Positions 29,030 through 38,848 of a stretch of 64,000 nucleotides of DNA are shown here, in pieces (the stretch's first letter is position 1; each line of letters begins with the position of its first letter). Location: positions 16,001 through 80,000 of the forward strand of contig CAJNDS010002122.1 of assembly GCA_905221605.1 (NCBI GenBank). Reading direction: 5' to 3'. The stretch comes from Symbiodinium natans (Eukaryota; Sar; Dinophyceae; Suessiales; Symbiodiniaceae). Below the pieces are notes generated by a model. It did not search any database. It had not been told where the DNA came from and saw only the letters and a list, made by a program, of their open reading frames with translations. Both the position numbers and the translations under genes were made by a program.

Positions 29030-29112
29030 AGAACGGCTGTTGCGGCCAAGACACCGGCACACTCTTAAAGGCTTTGAAGCACTGGAGGCCCAAAGAAGGC
29101 TTCATGGCGCCA
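29030..29112 (-). CDS. Candidate terminal exon
   Basis: Minus-strand frame of 26 codons ending in TGA, KPSLGLQCFKAFKSVPVSWP. Followed by decayed repeats. Confidence 0.32.
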
Positions 29113-29527
29113 AACCCCAAAAAAACCCTAAACCCTACACCCTCAACCCTAAACCCTAAACCCTACACCCTAAACCCTAAACCCTTTAAACCCTAACCCT
29201 AAACCCTAAACCCCAAACGGTTTATCATGGGACTCTACCTCCGACCCCTAAGTTGCAGCCTTGGGTTTTCGGGGACCCCTTTTAGGGCTTAGGGTTTAGG
29301 GTTTAGGGTTTAGGGTTTAGGGCTTAGGGTTTAGGGCTTAGGGTTTGATCCTTGCAATCTGAAACTCCATTCAATCAAAACATGCCCTAAGGGTACCTCA
29401 CGAACCCTGAACCCACTTTCTTGGTAGGCCCTTAGTCTAAATCTAAATCCCCTTATAGGATGCTAGGGACCTAAACCCTAAACCCTAAACCCTAAACCCT
29501 AAACCCTTGGACTCTTACGGGGCTGGC

Positions 29528-29597
29528 GACCCATCCACGCCTTCGGCCGAAACAGCTTCGTCTCGCGCGCTCACGGCTTGTAGGGTCCAGGGGTGCC
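29528..29597 (-). CDS. Candidate exon with GTAAGA donor
   Basis: Minus-strand frame AVSARDEAVSAEGVDGSPAP ending exactly at a GTAAGAG donor. Short but with a good splice signal. Confidence 0.35.
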
Positions 29598-29599
29598 TA

Positions 29600-29781
29600 C
29601 TTGGGATGTTCCGTTTTAGGGTTTAGGGCTTAGGGCTTGGGGTTTAGGGTTTAGGGTTTAGGGTTTAGGGTTTAGGGTTAGGGTTTAGGGTTCGGATGCT
29701 CCCCCTTATGCTAGCAGTCCTTAATAGGGATTCTAATAGGGGTACTAGAATCCCGTTTAAGAGCTGTGGGAACATCCCAAG
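29600..29781. mobile_element. Palindromic MITE carrying a telomere array near its left tip
   Basis: CTTGGGATGTTCC, then about nine TTTAGGG-type units (29613-29692), then CGGATGCTCCCCCTTATGCT and the rest of the palindrome ending GGGAACATCCCAAG. The array therefore lies between a first and a second copy of the left tip. The flanks TGCCTA and TGCTTG match at four of six positions. Confidence 0.65.
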
Positions 29782-29790
29782 TGCTTGCCC

Positions 29791-29901
29791 TTAGATGGTC
29801 ACTTCTCTAACATCCGGTTCCTCCCCACTCTTGCTTAGGGTGTCGATGGGTTGGGCGGGCATGGGCTGGCCTGTAAAGTCGCCCCCAATGGGTTCTTGGG
29901 C
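29791..29901 (-). CDS. Candidate terminal exon, 36 codons
   Basis: Minus-strand frame ending in TAA: AQEPIGGDFTGQPMPAQPID then TLSKSGEEPDVREVTI. Acidic, proline-rich and clearly protein-like. It lies directly upstream of the MITE at 29600. Confidence 0.42.
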   Translation of the reverse strand, partial: AQEPIGGDFTGQPMPAQPIDTLSKSGEEPDVREVTI

Positions 29902-29953
29902 CTGCGTAGTATAGGGGTCGGAATGATTAAACCCTAAACCCTAAACCCTAAAC

Positions 29954-30043
29954 TCGAAGGCGTTTTGCTTCCCGCTCTCCAGCGTGCGGTTCAGCGCTGG
30001 CCTCATGGAAGGCAGCGCAGCGCACCTTGCCCAAGTGAACCCA
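29954..30043 (-). CDS. Candidate exon
   Basis: A 30-codon minus-strand frame WVHLGKVRCAAFHEASAEPH, then AGEREAKRLR, ending at a GTTTAGGG edge that would act as donor. Confidence 0.38.
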
Positions 30044-30133
30044 CGGTTTAGGGTTTAGGGTTTAGGGTTTCGGTTTCGGGTTTAGGGTTTGGGGTCTAAG
30101 GTTTAAACGGTTTAGGGCTTAAGGTTAATTGGA

Positions 30134-30256
30134 TCATCTACCACTCTTAGCCCTCCTTGTTAAGGTATGTGCCCTACATGCCCTGCTTGTCACGGCATAC
30201 AGCCTGTATTCCCATTCCCACATTGCGGCTCTATGGACCAAAAGGCGCCTGAAGGC
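30134..30256 (-). CDS. Candidate terminal exon, 40 codons
   Basis: Minus-strand frame FRRLLVHRAAMWEWEYRLYA, then VTSRACRAHTLTRRAKSGR and TGA. Strongly basic. Starts at a CCTTCAG acceptor next to a CCCTAAA array. Confidence 0.4.
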   Translation of the reverse strand, partial: AFRRLLVHRAAMWEWEYRLYAVTSRACRAHTLTRRAKSGR

Positions 30257-30433
30257 CCTAAACCCTAAACCCTAAACCCTAAACCCTAAACCCGAAACCC
30301 GAAACCCTAAACCCGAAACCCTAAACCCTAAAGCAAACCAGGCCTGCATGCGCTTCAAGCCTTGTCAACATCGAGATAGGCCCACCTGACATGGGATTCG
30401 TGCAGGCGCGAAGAAAGTCCCATGGAGGCCATA

Positions 30434-30507
30434 CTTGGAGGTTCATGAGTACTTATAACCCCAACTATAAGTCTACTTATGACCTATAAGTACCCTGAAC
30501 CTCCAAG
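30434..30507. mobile_element. Small palindromic element, CTTGGAGGTTCA family
   Basis: CTTGGAGGTTCATGAGTACT and its inverse GTACCCTGAACCTCCAAG enclose a short core with repeated ACTTATA. The CTTGG/CCAAG tips match the introner families. The adjacent minus-strand segment 30352-30430 reads MASMGLSSRLHESHVRWAYL and stops at TGA. Confidence 0.6.
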
Positions 30508-30651
30508 TAGGGCTTGGGTCTTGGGGTCTATGAGCTTAGGCTTCAGAGTGCCAAACCCGAAACGCCTTGAGGGTCTGTTCGGATGGATCTTCCATTGTCA
30601 CGGACCTTTCAAGTCCTCAACCACAAGCCCCCCCGGGAAGGGTTTCGGGGT

Positions 30652-30975
30652 TTAGGGTTGATTAAGGAAACGCAAGTGGAGGCTTAAGAAATGGGCATGG
30701 GGGCAAGCCTCCTGAAATCTCACAAGGCTAAGACGAACAGGGGATCTGCTGCTAGGAGGAGGGTTGTAACTTGACAGAGAGCGCAACGGCAAGCCGTGAT
30801 TGAGTGGGAAAAAACCCTGACAGGCGGGACGCTTGGCAAAAATGCCGAATGGGGTAGTTCTGGGCGGTTTTGGACTGTTTTGGGCGGTTTTGGAAAATGT
30901 CAAGCTCGCTACCGCGTCCACATTGCCGGAAGCTTGCCTGTACTCCATAGCCCGACAGGTTCTTGGTTCAAGCAC
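30652..30975 (-). CDS. Open frame of 107 codons
   Basis: Minus-strand frame free of telomere repeats, with ASLTFSKTAQNSPKPPRTTP and HGLPLRSLSSYNPPPSSRSP. No recognised domain. Overlapping plus-strand frames exist. May be one real exon or chance. Confidence 0.3.
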   Translation of the reverse strand: MLEPRTCRAMEYRQASGNVDAVASLTFSKTAQNSPKPPRTTPFGIFAKRPACQGFFPLNHGLPLRSLSSYNPPPSSRSPVRLSLVRFQEACPHAHFLSLHLRFLNQP

Positions 30976-31114
30976 CGAACTCCGAGCGCGCAGGATTCCT
31001 AACCCACAGCATTTTCAAAACTGTCCCATTTGGGCCCAAATGGGCCCGAATGGTCCCAATTGCTTACGCCCCCCATTTCTTCCGTCCCCATTAGAGTGCC
31101 CTTGAGTTGAGGGT

Positions 31115-31361
31115 TTAGTGTTTAAGTAAAATCTTTGCAGTAGGGTCCCCTTTAAGGGCAGCTTCTAGAGCACGAAAAAGGTTTCCCCAAGAAGGTGCCT
31201 GAAACCTACCTTGGATGAGTTTAGGTGAATCCTCAACCCTACACCCTGAACCCTGAACCCTAAACCCTAAACCCTTTAACCCTAAACCCCATGCAAATTT
31301 AGAGTGTTTTTGGCATCTGGTGCCTCGACTCCTTTGCATCTAGCCACGCTCGCCTGGGCTT
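31115..31361 (-). other. Two exon-like segments, one terminal
   Basis: Minus strand 31288-31361 follows GGAAGCCCAG and reads QASVARCKGVEAPDAKNTLN. 31115-31198 follows GGTTTCAG and reads NLFRALEAALKGDPTAKILL to a TAA. About 28 bp of CCCTAAA units and decayed repeat lie between them. The order and acceptors fit two exons of one gene with a repeat-filled intron. Confidence 0.42.
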
Positions 31362-31412
31362 CCAGGCATAGGATGGGAAAGCTCCCACATAAGCTAGACC
31401 AGGAGTACGCTG

Positions 31413-31500
31413 GGAATAAACAGGGTGCCCTTTTTGGGTTGGAGGGTCTATTGAGGGAACCTAAGCCGGAAAAAAAGGAATAAGGGCCACTCTGGGTCCT
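31413..31500. mobile_element. CTAGGAATAAA-family element
   Basis: CTGGGAATAAACAGGGTGCC, then AAAAAAAGGAATAAGGG and CTCTGGGTCCTA. A diverged full-length copy. Confidence 0.5.
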
Positions 31501-31782
31501 ATAGGGTTTTCGTGCCTAGGGTAATTCGGGTGATTGGGGTAATCAGGGTGATTAGGGTGTAGGGTCTTCGGGTTTAAAGTCATCCGAGTAATTGGGCCAG
31601 TTTAACCCTACTTTGGAGTAGACCCTGGTAAAAACTATAGACTCTTTTGGTTCTGTAGCTGTACTAGGAACCCACAACCAACAAAAACATTAAGTATAGT
31701 ACTCCAAAACCCCAAAACCCAAAACCCTAAACCCTAAACCCCAAACCCGAAACCCTAAACCCGAAAACCTAAACCCCAAAGA

Positions 31783-32134
31783 CAACTTCCCTTATCAGTT
31801 AGGGGCCGAGGGCTGGTGGTTTTGAGGGTCTCAGAGCTTGGAGACCCGTTGGTATCATCACCAAGTGCGAGCTCTGCAGACTTTGGGGAAGCCGGAACCC
31901 TAAAACCTTAGGGTTTAGGGTTTAGGGTGAGGGTTTAGGGTTTGGGGTTTAGGGTTTAGGGTTTAGGGTTTAGGGTTCAGGGTTTAGGGTTTAGGGTTTA
32001 GGGTTTAGGGTTTAGGATTTAGGGTCTAGGGTCTAGGGTTTAGGGTTCAGGGTTAGGGGTTCAGGTGCCCTCTCCCTGTCTTCGCGCCCAGCGGCGTCTC
32101 TGGCGGAGCCTTTGTCCGTGCGAGCGTCCGCAAG
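31783..32134 (-). other. Exon-like segments around mixed arrays
   Basis: Minus strand 31783-31880 reads AELALGDDTNGSPSSETLKT; 32064-32134 follows CTGCCTGCCTCAG and reads LADARTDKGSARDAAGREDR. Arrays of TTTAGGG with TTTGGGG and TTCAGGG variants (31912-32050) lie between them. Confidence 0.35.
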
Positions 32135-32168
32135 CTGAGGCAGGCAGGCCAAGGACAGTCAAGCTAAA

Positions 32169-32323
32169 GCAACCCTAAACCCTAAACCCTAACCCTAAAC
32201 CCTGAACCCTAAACCCTAAACCCTAAACCCTAAACCCTAAACCCTAAACCCTAAACCCTAAACCCTAAACCCTAAACCCTAACCCTAAACCCTAAACCCT
32301 AAACCCTAAACCCTAAACCCTGA
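32169..32323 (-). repeat. C-strand telomere-type array
   Basis: About twenty-one units, mostly CCCTAAA with three 6-bp CCCTAA units. Confidence 0.9.
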
Positions 32324-32664
32324 AGCCAAAGCTCAGTTGGAATAGAACATAGGGCGTCCCAAACTTCGGACATTTGTTCTCAGTTGGATGATTGGGAATT
32401 AAGGGTCCCTGTATACTCCCTGCACCGGCCGTATAGGGGGATATAAGGTGCCAAATTCTCTTCCACCCTAAACCCTAAACCCTAAACCCTAAACCCTAAA
32501 CCCCAAACCCTAAATCCCAAGCCTCCTGAGGGCTCGTTCGCAAGTGACGGCACTGCTTTGTTGAACACGCGAAGCTGCGACCGAGCGACCCAAGGTTGAA
32601 AGAACTCTCTAATACCTACAACCTAAGTCTCAAAACCCTGAGCCCCTGTAACCCCAAACCCTAA

Positions 32665-32774
32665 CTACCAGTTACTTAAGAACCCCGCAAAACTTAATAA
32701 AGACATATCTTGCTTATAAGCGTCCTATGGGGATCATTTTTTTGGGGGGGGGGGGATTCTTAAGTAACTAGTAG
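32665..32774. mobile_element. Inverted-repeat element with CTAA duplication
   Basis: CTACCAGTTACTTAAGAA at the left and TTCTTAAGTAACTAGTAG at the right, flanked by CTAA on both sides (32661-32664 and 32775-32778). A partial relative, CTACCAATTGCTTAAGAACC, lies at 61886. The left target CTAA is the end of a CCCTAA unit, so this insertion may have hit telomere-type DNA. A poly-G run lies inside. Confidence 0.75.
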
Positions 32775-32901
32775 CTAAGCTTTAAGCCCTGATCACAACC
32801 AATGTCATACCCCGATTTGGGTCACAGCTAGGGCAGTACTTTGCAAACCCATCGGCCAGGGAACGGAGAGTTTAGGTTTCATGTGCCTGGTTCAAGGTGC
32901 T

Positions 32902-33093
32902 TCACGCTACTCCATAATTGCTACGTTTATGTTTTGTCGGTTCTTGCCTTTTTTGTTCTTCGTTGTTTTGTCCCCTGTTGTTTTGTTGGTGCGTTTTTCG
33001 TGCCCTTCGAGACCCTGAAAGGCACAGAGGTTCTGACTTCTTGGGCATGCTGACCTCCATGTATGGTGCATGGCTACTCTGGGCACAAAACAA
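32902..33093 (-). CDS. Lysine/glutamine-rich open frame
   Basis: A 63-codon minus-strand frame with SEPLCLSGSRRARKTHQQNN and GQNNEEQKRQEPTKHKRS. It overlaps a T/G-rich degenerate repeat, so the basic run may reflect that composition. Two plus-strand frames compete. Confidence 0.3.
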   Translation of the reverse strand: MFCAQSSHAPYMEVSMPKKSEPLCLSGSRRARKTHQQNNRGQNNEEQKRQEPTKHKRSNYGVA

Positions 33094-33249
33094 GCCCTGC
33101 TAGTCTACCACTAAAGCCCTAAAGCCCAAATTGCACCCTAGAACCTTAGACCCTTCTCCTTCTCCCGTCCCCCTGGCAACCCCTCCGCCCCTCTAACCCT
33201 AAACCCTAAACCCAAAACCCAAAACCCAAAACCCTAAACCCTAAACCCC

Positions 33250-33531
33250 TCACCCGAATAACGCTCCCAACATCTCCCAACCTTTCCTGGTGGCGAAAGC
33301 CGTGTCGATCTCCGGAAGCATCACCGCTTCGATCACCTTTGTGTAGGGTTTAGGGTTTAGGGTTTAGGGTTTAGGGTTTAGGGTTTCGGGTTTAGGGTTT
33401 AGAGTTTAGGGTTTAGGGCTAAGGGTTTAGGTTTTCAGTGTCCACCCCGAGTCTATAGGCTGTACAGGACGGAGGGTCCCAAAAGGTGACTTCACATCCT
33501 GTGGAAGGCTAGCCTTTTCGCAAAATGAGCC
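33250..33531 (-). other. Two candidate terminal exons
   Basis: Minus strand 33250-33339 (after TACACAAAG) reads VIEAVMLPEIDTAFATRKGW to a TGA, 29 codons. 33427-33531 reads CEKASLPQDVKSPFGTLRPV then QPIDSGWTLKT and TAA, 34 codons. A TTTAGGG array lies between. They could be ends of two adjacent genes read in the same direction. Confidence 0.42.
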
Positions 33532-33769
33532 CCAAACCCCTCCTGGTAGCCCTAAACCCTAAACCCTAAACCCTAAACCCTAAACCCTAAACCCTAAACC
33601 CTAAACCCTAAACCCTAAACCCTAAACCCCAACGACCTTAACCCAAACTTTTCACCAAGCACGCCTCAAGAGCAGGCTTGGGTTGGGCTCAGAGCATCGG
33701 TCCTGAACCCATTAAGACGTTAAGCTCCAACTGTTAGACCGGCTTCGCAGGGAAGTAGGCACCCTATGT

Positions 33770-33868
33770 GCGTATATACATATATACATATATACATATA
33801 TACATATATACATATATACATATATACATATATACATATATACATATATACATATATATATATATACC
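33770..33868. repeat. TATACATA microsatellite
   Basis: About eleven ATATACAT units ending in a TA run. Confidence 0.9.
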
Positions 33869-34177
33869 CTTATTTCTATAAATAGACACATACATATTAT
33901 GAATAGACCTGTAAACCCTAAACCCAGGTTTCTGACTAACTAAATTCACCGACCAAACCCTACACCCTAAAACTCCCACTCGTCCCGCAGACCCGAAGCC
34001 TCATTCTATCCTCAACCCCTATAAGGCCTATGAACCCTATTAAACCCTATTAAACCCCTAGACCCTAGAAAACCCTATGAACCCTTTGAAGCTGTTTAGG
34101 GTTTAGGGTTTAGGGTTTAGGGTTTAGGGTTTACCTATTGTACGCCCTAAAACGCCCGAGAAACCCGGCAAACCTGG

Positions 34178-34705
34178 AGGAGCGTGCCTGGGCGTACTGC
34201 AGCCATCCGCTGGCAAATGCCAGCACTGTGAAGTAGGCGCTACCAACCTGTCTAGGGTTGAGGATTTAGGGTTTAGGGTTTAGGGTTAGATCGACTACTA
34301 TAGTTTTAAAAGCTAACTCGGGTTGATAGGGGTTCAGGCTGAGAGTCGGGCTCTACAATGCTCACCGCTAAGCTCACTGCAGACATGCCCCCTAAGCCCT
34401 AAACCCTAAACCCTAAACCCTAAACCCTAAACCCTAAACCCTCAAATCAAACAGCACCAAGCCAAAACTGTACCTAAGCATTCCCAAGGCCTAAGCGTGC
34501 ATTTTAGGGGTTTAAGTGGGTTACGGGTTTCGGATTGAAAAGCTTAAGGGCTTAAGTGCGTAAGGGTGTAAAGGTGTAAGGGTTTAAGGTTTAGGGGTTT
34601 AGGGTTTCGGGGTTTGAACCCTGAGAGCATACGCCACTAAATGTCAGACGCGGTCTGTTGGGGTACTCTTGGCGTTCATCTGACAAGGCTTTCATCTGAC
34701 AAAGG
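34178..34705 (-). other. Exon-like segments, one hydrophobic
   Basis: Minus strand 34178-34245 reads SAYFTVLAFASGWLQYAQAR and ends at a CAG-GTTTGC donor. 34353-34380 ends at GTGAGC. 34450-34485 reads YSFGLVLFDL. 34619-34705, after CTTTGTCAG, reads MKALSDERQEYPNRPRLTFS. Possible membrane protein; joins unproved. Confidence 0.35.
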
Positions 34706-34857
34706 CTACTTGCACCCTAACCCTACACTCTAAGCTCCTCAAAACCCGCAGCCCACGGCCCGCAACCCGAAACCCTGAACCCTAAGCCCGAAACCCCGAA
34801 AACCACAAAAGCTTACCCCCCCCCTCCCCCCCCCCTACCTCCGAAAATACTCTAGGG

Positions 34858-34948
34858 GCCGTAACAATTCGAATCGGGTCTTGGGGGTTCTTATAGAATA
34901 ATTGCAAAGGGACCATAAGGGAATACTGTTAGTAATTATTCCGACCTC
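34858..34948. mobile_element. MITE-like element with a second copy at 56741
   Basis: GGGCCGTAACAATTCGAAT..., AAAGGGACCATAAGGGAA and AGTAATTATTCCGACC are shared with 56735-56815. The outer GGCCGTAA/TTCCGACC ends are roughly inverted. Confidence 0.5.
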
Positions 34949-35387
34949 AAAGCCCTAAACCCTAAACCCTAAACCCTAAACCCTAAACCCTAAACCCTAA
35001 ACCCTAAACCCTAAACCCTAAACCCTAAACCCTGGGGCTGAGGGCTGCCAGTCCAAGGAGGCGATTCCTTGCACTCCGCGCCGCCTGGATGGGCCCCCAA
35101 GGGGGCTTTTCGGGCGTATGGCTTAGGGTTTAGGGTTTAGGGTCTTGGGTTTAGGGTTTAGGGCTAGGGTTTAGGGTTAGGGGTTAGGCTATTAGTATAT
35201 TAGGGCATTAGGGTTTGGGGTTTAGGGCCTAGGGCTCAGAGTTTAAGGGCGCATATAAGCTAGACCCTACACACGTGGGGCAACCTGAGCCCCTCTGAAA
35301 CCCTCTAAACCAGAGTGAAAGTGCCCAGAGCCGTGCAAACAGGGTTTAGGGTTTAGGGTTTAGGGTTTAGGGTTTAGGATCATGTAC

Positions 35388-35600
35388 CTTGGGATGTTCC
35401 CCCTTATACTAACAGTCCTTCATAGGGATTAGAAAAAGGGGTACTGTAATCCATGTTCAGGACTGTTACTTGGTTGCTGAGTTCATAAGCCCCCAAAAAG
35501 TGTACACTTACAGTTATATAGGGGATTATAGCATCCCAAAAAAAATTCTTAAAGTGTACTCACTCAGCTACTAAGGTTAGTATAAGGGTGAACATCCCAA
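35388..35600. mobile_element. Palindromic MITE interrupted by another element
   Basis: CTTGGGATGTTCCCCCTTAT at the left and TATAAGGGTGAACATCCCAA at the right. The right arm is split at GTTA by the 107-bp element at 35469. Removing it restores ACTGTTAGTATAAGGG, the standard arm. Confidence 0.85.
35469..35575. mobile_element. CTTGGTTGCTGAG-family element nested in a MITE
   Basis: Starts CTTGGTTGCTGAGTTC and ends CTCAGCTACTAAG, with GTTA directly on both sides (35465-35468 and 35576-35579). This nested copy outside any recognised exon shows that the unit moves by itself and makes 4-bp duplications. Confidence 0.92.
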
Positions 35601-35884
35601 ATGAAAGGCCCGAAGCCCAGATTGCCTAGAAGCCAAAAGCCAATAAATGAACGACCATGGCCCCTGTTCACCCTCATACCTATATTAATATGAAGTACGG
35701 TATAAATTTCTTGTACCCCTAAAAGGACACCCATTACATACACTCACCAAAATTAAAAAGGAACCCTATATACACTCACCAGAAACAATACTCTAAAACC
35801 TGCTTCATATAGCTGAATGAACTTACGCTAACTCTCTTGAATCCTGTTCCTGAAGCCCCAAACACCTAGACCCCCTTAGACCCA

Positions 35885-35985
35885 GGAGTAACCTAGTAAG
35901 AAGGGTACCCATTTTGGTCTGAAGGGGCTTATAAGGGAACCTGAGCCCTGAAAAAGGAATAGGAGCATACTCTGGGTCCTAGTAG
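35885..35985. mobile_element. CTAGGAATAAA-family element
   Basis: CTAGTAAGAAGGGTACCC, GGGGCTTATAAGGGAACC, AAAAAGGAATAGG and ACTCTGGGTCCTAG. The flanks TAAC and TAGC match at three of four bases. Confidence 0.6.
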
Positions 35986-36114
35986 CCCTAAACCCTAAAC
36001 CCAAAATCCTAAACCCTCTGAATCCTGCTCCACTACCTGTCCGTGCCGGTTCATGAACACGCAGCGTGCCAGGTATGAGACACCTCACAGGAGCGCCGTG
36101 GGGTTTGGGTTGTA

Positions 36115-36262
36115 TACTATGGAGCTTACCTTGAGAACCCTAAACCCACTTTTTTCTAGGTTCTTAGTATGAATGAATCCCCCTTATAGGATTCTTGGGT
36201 TAGTATGAATGAAACCCCTTATAGGAATCTTGGGAACCCTGCCAGAAAAGTAGGTTTTGGTT
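36115..36262. repeat. Dispersed repeat with internal duplication
   Basis: The unit TTAGTATGAATGAA(T/A)CCCC then TTATAGGA(T/A)TCTTGGG occurs twice in a row. A related sequence lies at 29405-29475 (CCCACTTTCTTGGTAGGCCC, CCCCTTATAGGATGC). Confidence 0.45.
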
Positions 36263-36390
36263 TCGGGTTTAGGACCAGGCCAAACCCTGCCTAGTCAGTA
36301 GGGCTCTTTTGGTCACTCATTCCTGAACACCAGGAGTGCTGAAGCTGCTGAAGGGTTTAGGGTTTAGGGTTTAGGGTTTAGGGTTTAGGG

Positions 36391-37100
36391 TGCTTCCCTG
36401 AGCTCAATACGGCTCCGCAGATGTGTGGGAACCCCATTACGAACCGGCCGAGTCCTAACCCGGAACCCTAAATCTAAACCCTAAATCCTAAACCCTGAAT
36501 CCTAAAACCTAAACCCTCAACCCTCAACCTAAAGCCTAAACTCTCAACCCTCAACCCTCAACCCTAAACCCTAAACCTAAACCCGACCTAAACCCCAAAC
36601 CCTGAACCTGAAGTAGGGACCTCTTGAGACCAGACGCAGCCGGGCTGAGACGTTGGGTGCGGCCGAGATCCCAAACTTTAACTTCCGAAACCCAGAGGAT
36701 CAACTGTGGTTCGACTGCTAAATCCTGCAATTAGCATCCTAAGAACTACCATCCAGCCCCTCAACCCCTGACCCCACCCCCAAACCCCCTAAACCCCCAA
36801 ACGACCCTAAGTCCCTAGTCCCTGAAAGGCCCTAAAACCGGAATCCGACCCTTGACCCTAAACCCTAAACCCTAAACCCGAACCCCTAAACCCTAAACCC
36901 TAAACCCTAAACTTCGCCCATCGCCTAGCTATGGGGAGGGTTCAACGAACAACGTTGAGAAGTCCGATGTAAACCCTAAACCCTAAACCCTAAACCCCAA
37001 ACCCTAAACCCTAAACACTAAACCCTTTTTTTGCCCGAAGTCAAGCAAAGACGATGACGACGAGGAGGACTCGGCATACACCGAGAGCTGTCCTTGGGCT
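36391..37100 (-). other. Exon-like segments
   Basis: Minus strand 36391-36455 reads GRFVMGFPHICGAVLSSGKH; 36607-36680 reads FGISAAPNVSARLRLVSRGP; 37030-37100 reads GQLSVYAESSSSSSSLLDFG. Decayed C-strand arrays lie between. Unknown families. Confidence 0.33.
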
Positions 37101-37225
37101 TTACGGTTTAGGGGATTTAGGGTTTAGGGTTTAGGGTTTCGGGTTTAGGGTTTCGGGTTTCGGGGTTTTGTGGGAAGTACAAGCCCAAACCCTAAACCCA
37201 AAAACCTAAACCCTAAACCCGAAAC

Positions 37226-37323
37226 CTTGCAACCTTCTGGCAGAGGTGAAGATTTGGGAGTCTCACTGTCGTTGAAGAGAAGGTTGGCTCTGTTCAGACA
37301 GCCAGAATCCCGAACCCCCGCAC
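37226..37323 (-). CDS. Internal exon with good splice sites at both ends
   Basis: AACACTTTTGCAG precedes the exon, and GTTTCGGG, a decayed telomere unit, follows as donor. Open for 32 codons: GVRDSGCLNRANLLFNDSET, then PKSSPLPEGCK. One of the best-bounded single exons outside the ankyrin gene. Family unknown. Confidence 0.5.
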
Positions 37324-37392
37324 CTGCAAAAGTGTTAGGATTTAGGGTTCAGGGTTTAGGGTTAGGGGTTAGGGGTTTAGGGCTCAAAACCC

Positions 37393-37658
37393 AATCCTAA
37401 ACTTCCCTGCCGCCGCAGGACGCCGTGGCTGGAAACAGCGACGGCGGTTGGCGGCTGCTGCCGCAATTTCCTGCAAGGGTTTAGGGTTTAGGGTTTGGGC
37501 TTGGGGTAGTTCTTAGGGGCTTGGGGTTTCAGGGAGTTAGGGTCTTTTAGGCCTTTGCAAAGGCCTTCAGGCCTGAATCCACATATTGCGAAACCCTGAA
37601 CGCATGGGATCTTGTGCTACTAGGCTATGTGCTACCAAAACACGGCCCAAATGGTGTA
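37393..37658 (-). other. Candidate exons
   Basis: Minus strand 37393-37470, after CCTTGCAG, reads EIAAAAANRRRCFQPRRPAA. 37575-37658 reads LVAHSLVAQDPMRSGFRNMW to a TGA. Both are protein-like but short. Confidence 0.35.
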
Positions 37659-37737
37659 GGATCCTAAGCCCTGAGCCCTAGTACATCCCCAAATTGAGAA
37701 CCATTTTTTAGAGAACTACCCTACATAAACCCTTCAT

Positions 37738-38175
37738 CCCCAAACCCTAAACCCCAAACCCCAAACCCTAAACCCCAAATCCTAAATCCCAAACCCCAAA
37801 CCCCAAATCCTAAACCCCAAACCCTAAACCCCAAACCCTGAACCCCAAATCCCCAACCCTAAACCCTAAACCCCAAACCCTAAACCCTAAACCCTAAACC
37901 CCAAACCCTAAACCCTAAACCCCAAACCCCAAACCCTAAACCCTAAACCCCAAACCCCAAACCCTAAACCCCAAACCCCAAACCCCAAACCCCAAACCCC
38001 AAACCCTAAACCCCAAACCCTAAACCCTAAACCCCAAACTCTAAACCCAAAGCCCTAAACCCCACATCCCCAACCCTAAACCCCAAACCCCAAGCCCTAA
38101 ACCCTAAACCCTAAACCCTAAACCCCAAACCCCAAACCTTAAACCCTAAACCCTAAACCCTAAACCCCAAACCCC
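37738..38175 (-). repeat. Long mixed CCCTAAA / CCCCAAA array
   Basis: About 430 bp of alternating CCCTAAA and CCCCAAA units with rare point changes, the longest such block in the window. Confidence 0.9.
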
Positions 38176-38436
38176 TTTTCCGGCCTGGCGCAGGGCCTCC
38201 GAGTTCCAGCGCCTTAGCGGCGTAGGGCTTGGCAACTCTTCGCGCTCCTTCGAGGCTTGCTCTGCAAGGGTTTGGGGTTTAGGGTTTAGGGTTTAGTTTA
38301 GGGTTTAGGGCTTAGGGTTTAGGGTGTAAGTCAAACCTCTAAGAAAGACACAAACCTGTGATCTTGATGGCGGTACGTATTTCCTGGAACTTGGACCTGC
38401 GCGTGCTTCAACTCCTACTGTTGGCATCGTCCCTAT
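38176..38436 (-). other. Candidate exons
   Basis: Minus strand 38176-38268, after CCTTGCAG, reads EQASKEREELPSPTPLRRWN then SEALRQAGKG. 38367-38436 reads TVGVEARAGPSSRKYVPPSR and ends at a CACAG-GTTTGTG donor. A short array lies between. Confidence 0.38.
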
Positions 38437-38601
38437 ATCTCAACCACTCAAACCCTCAACCTAAACCCTTCAGACCGAAAAACCTGGAACCCTAACACCC
38501 TAAAACCTTAAAACTCTGAAACCTTAAAAACCCCAAACCCGAAAACCTCCAACATCCGAAAACCCGAAATCCCGGAGCCACGTTATACGGACATTGGCTT
38601 G

Positions 38602-38712
38602 GTGGCCCAGTAAGCATATCATAGTAAAGGCAACCTTTTTCGGGGTGGGCTACTTACAAGGGAACCCAGAACCCGCAAAAACCAAGTAAAAGGGCACCAC
38701 GAGGCTACCCTA
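38602..38712. mobile_element. CTTGGTAGCCCAGT-family element
   Basis: CTTGGTGGCCCAGTAAGC, AAGGCAACCTTTTTCGGGG, GGGCTACTTACAAGGGAACC and GGGCACCACGAGGCTACC. The right tip runs into a CCCTAAA unit, so the duplication cannot be read. Confidence 0.65.
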
Positions 38713-38848
38713 AACCCTAAATCCCTAAACCCTAAACACCCGAAATCCCAAAAACCCTAAACCCTAAACTTAACCCTAAACCCTAAGCTTAACAAACTTA
38801 ACCCTGAACCCTAAATCCCTATGATCCCCCCACCCCACCCCACCCCAC

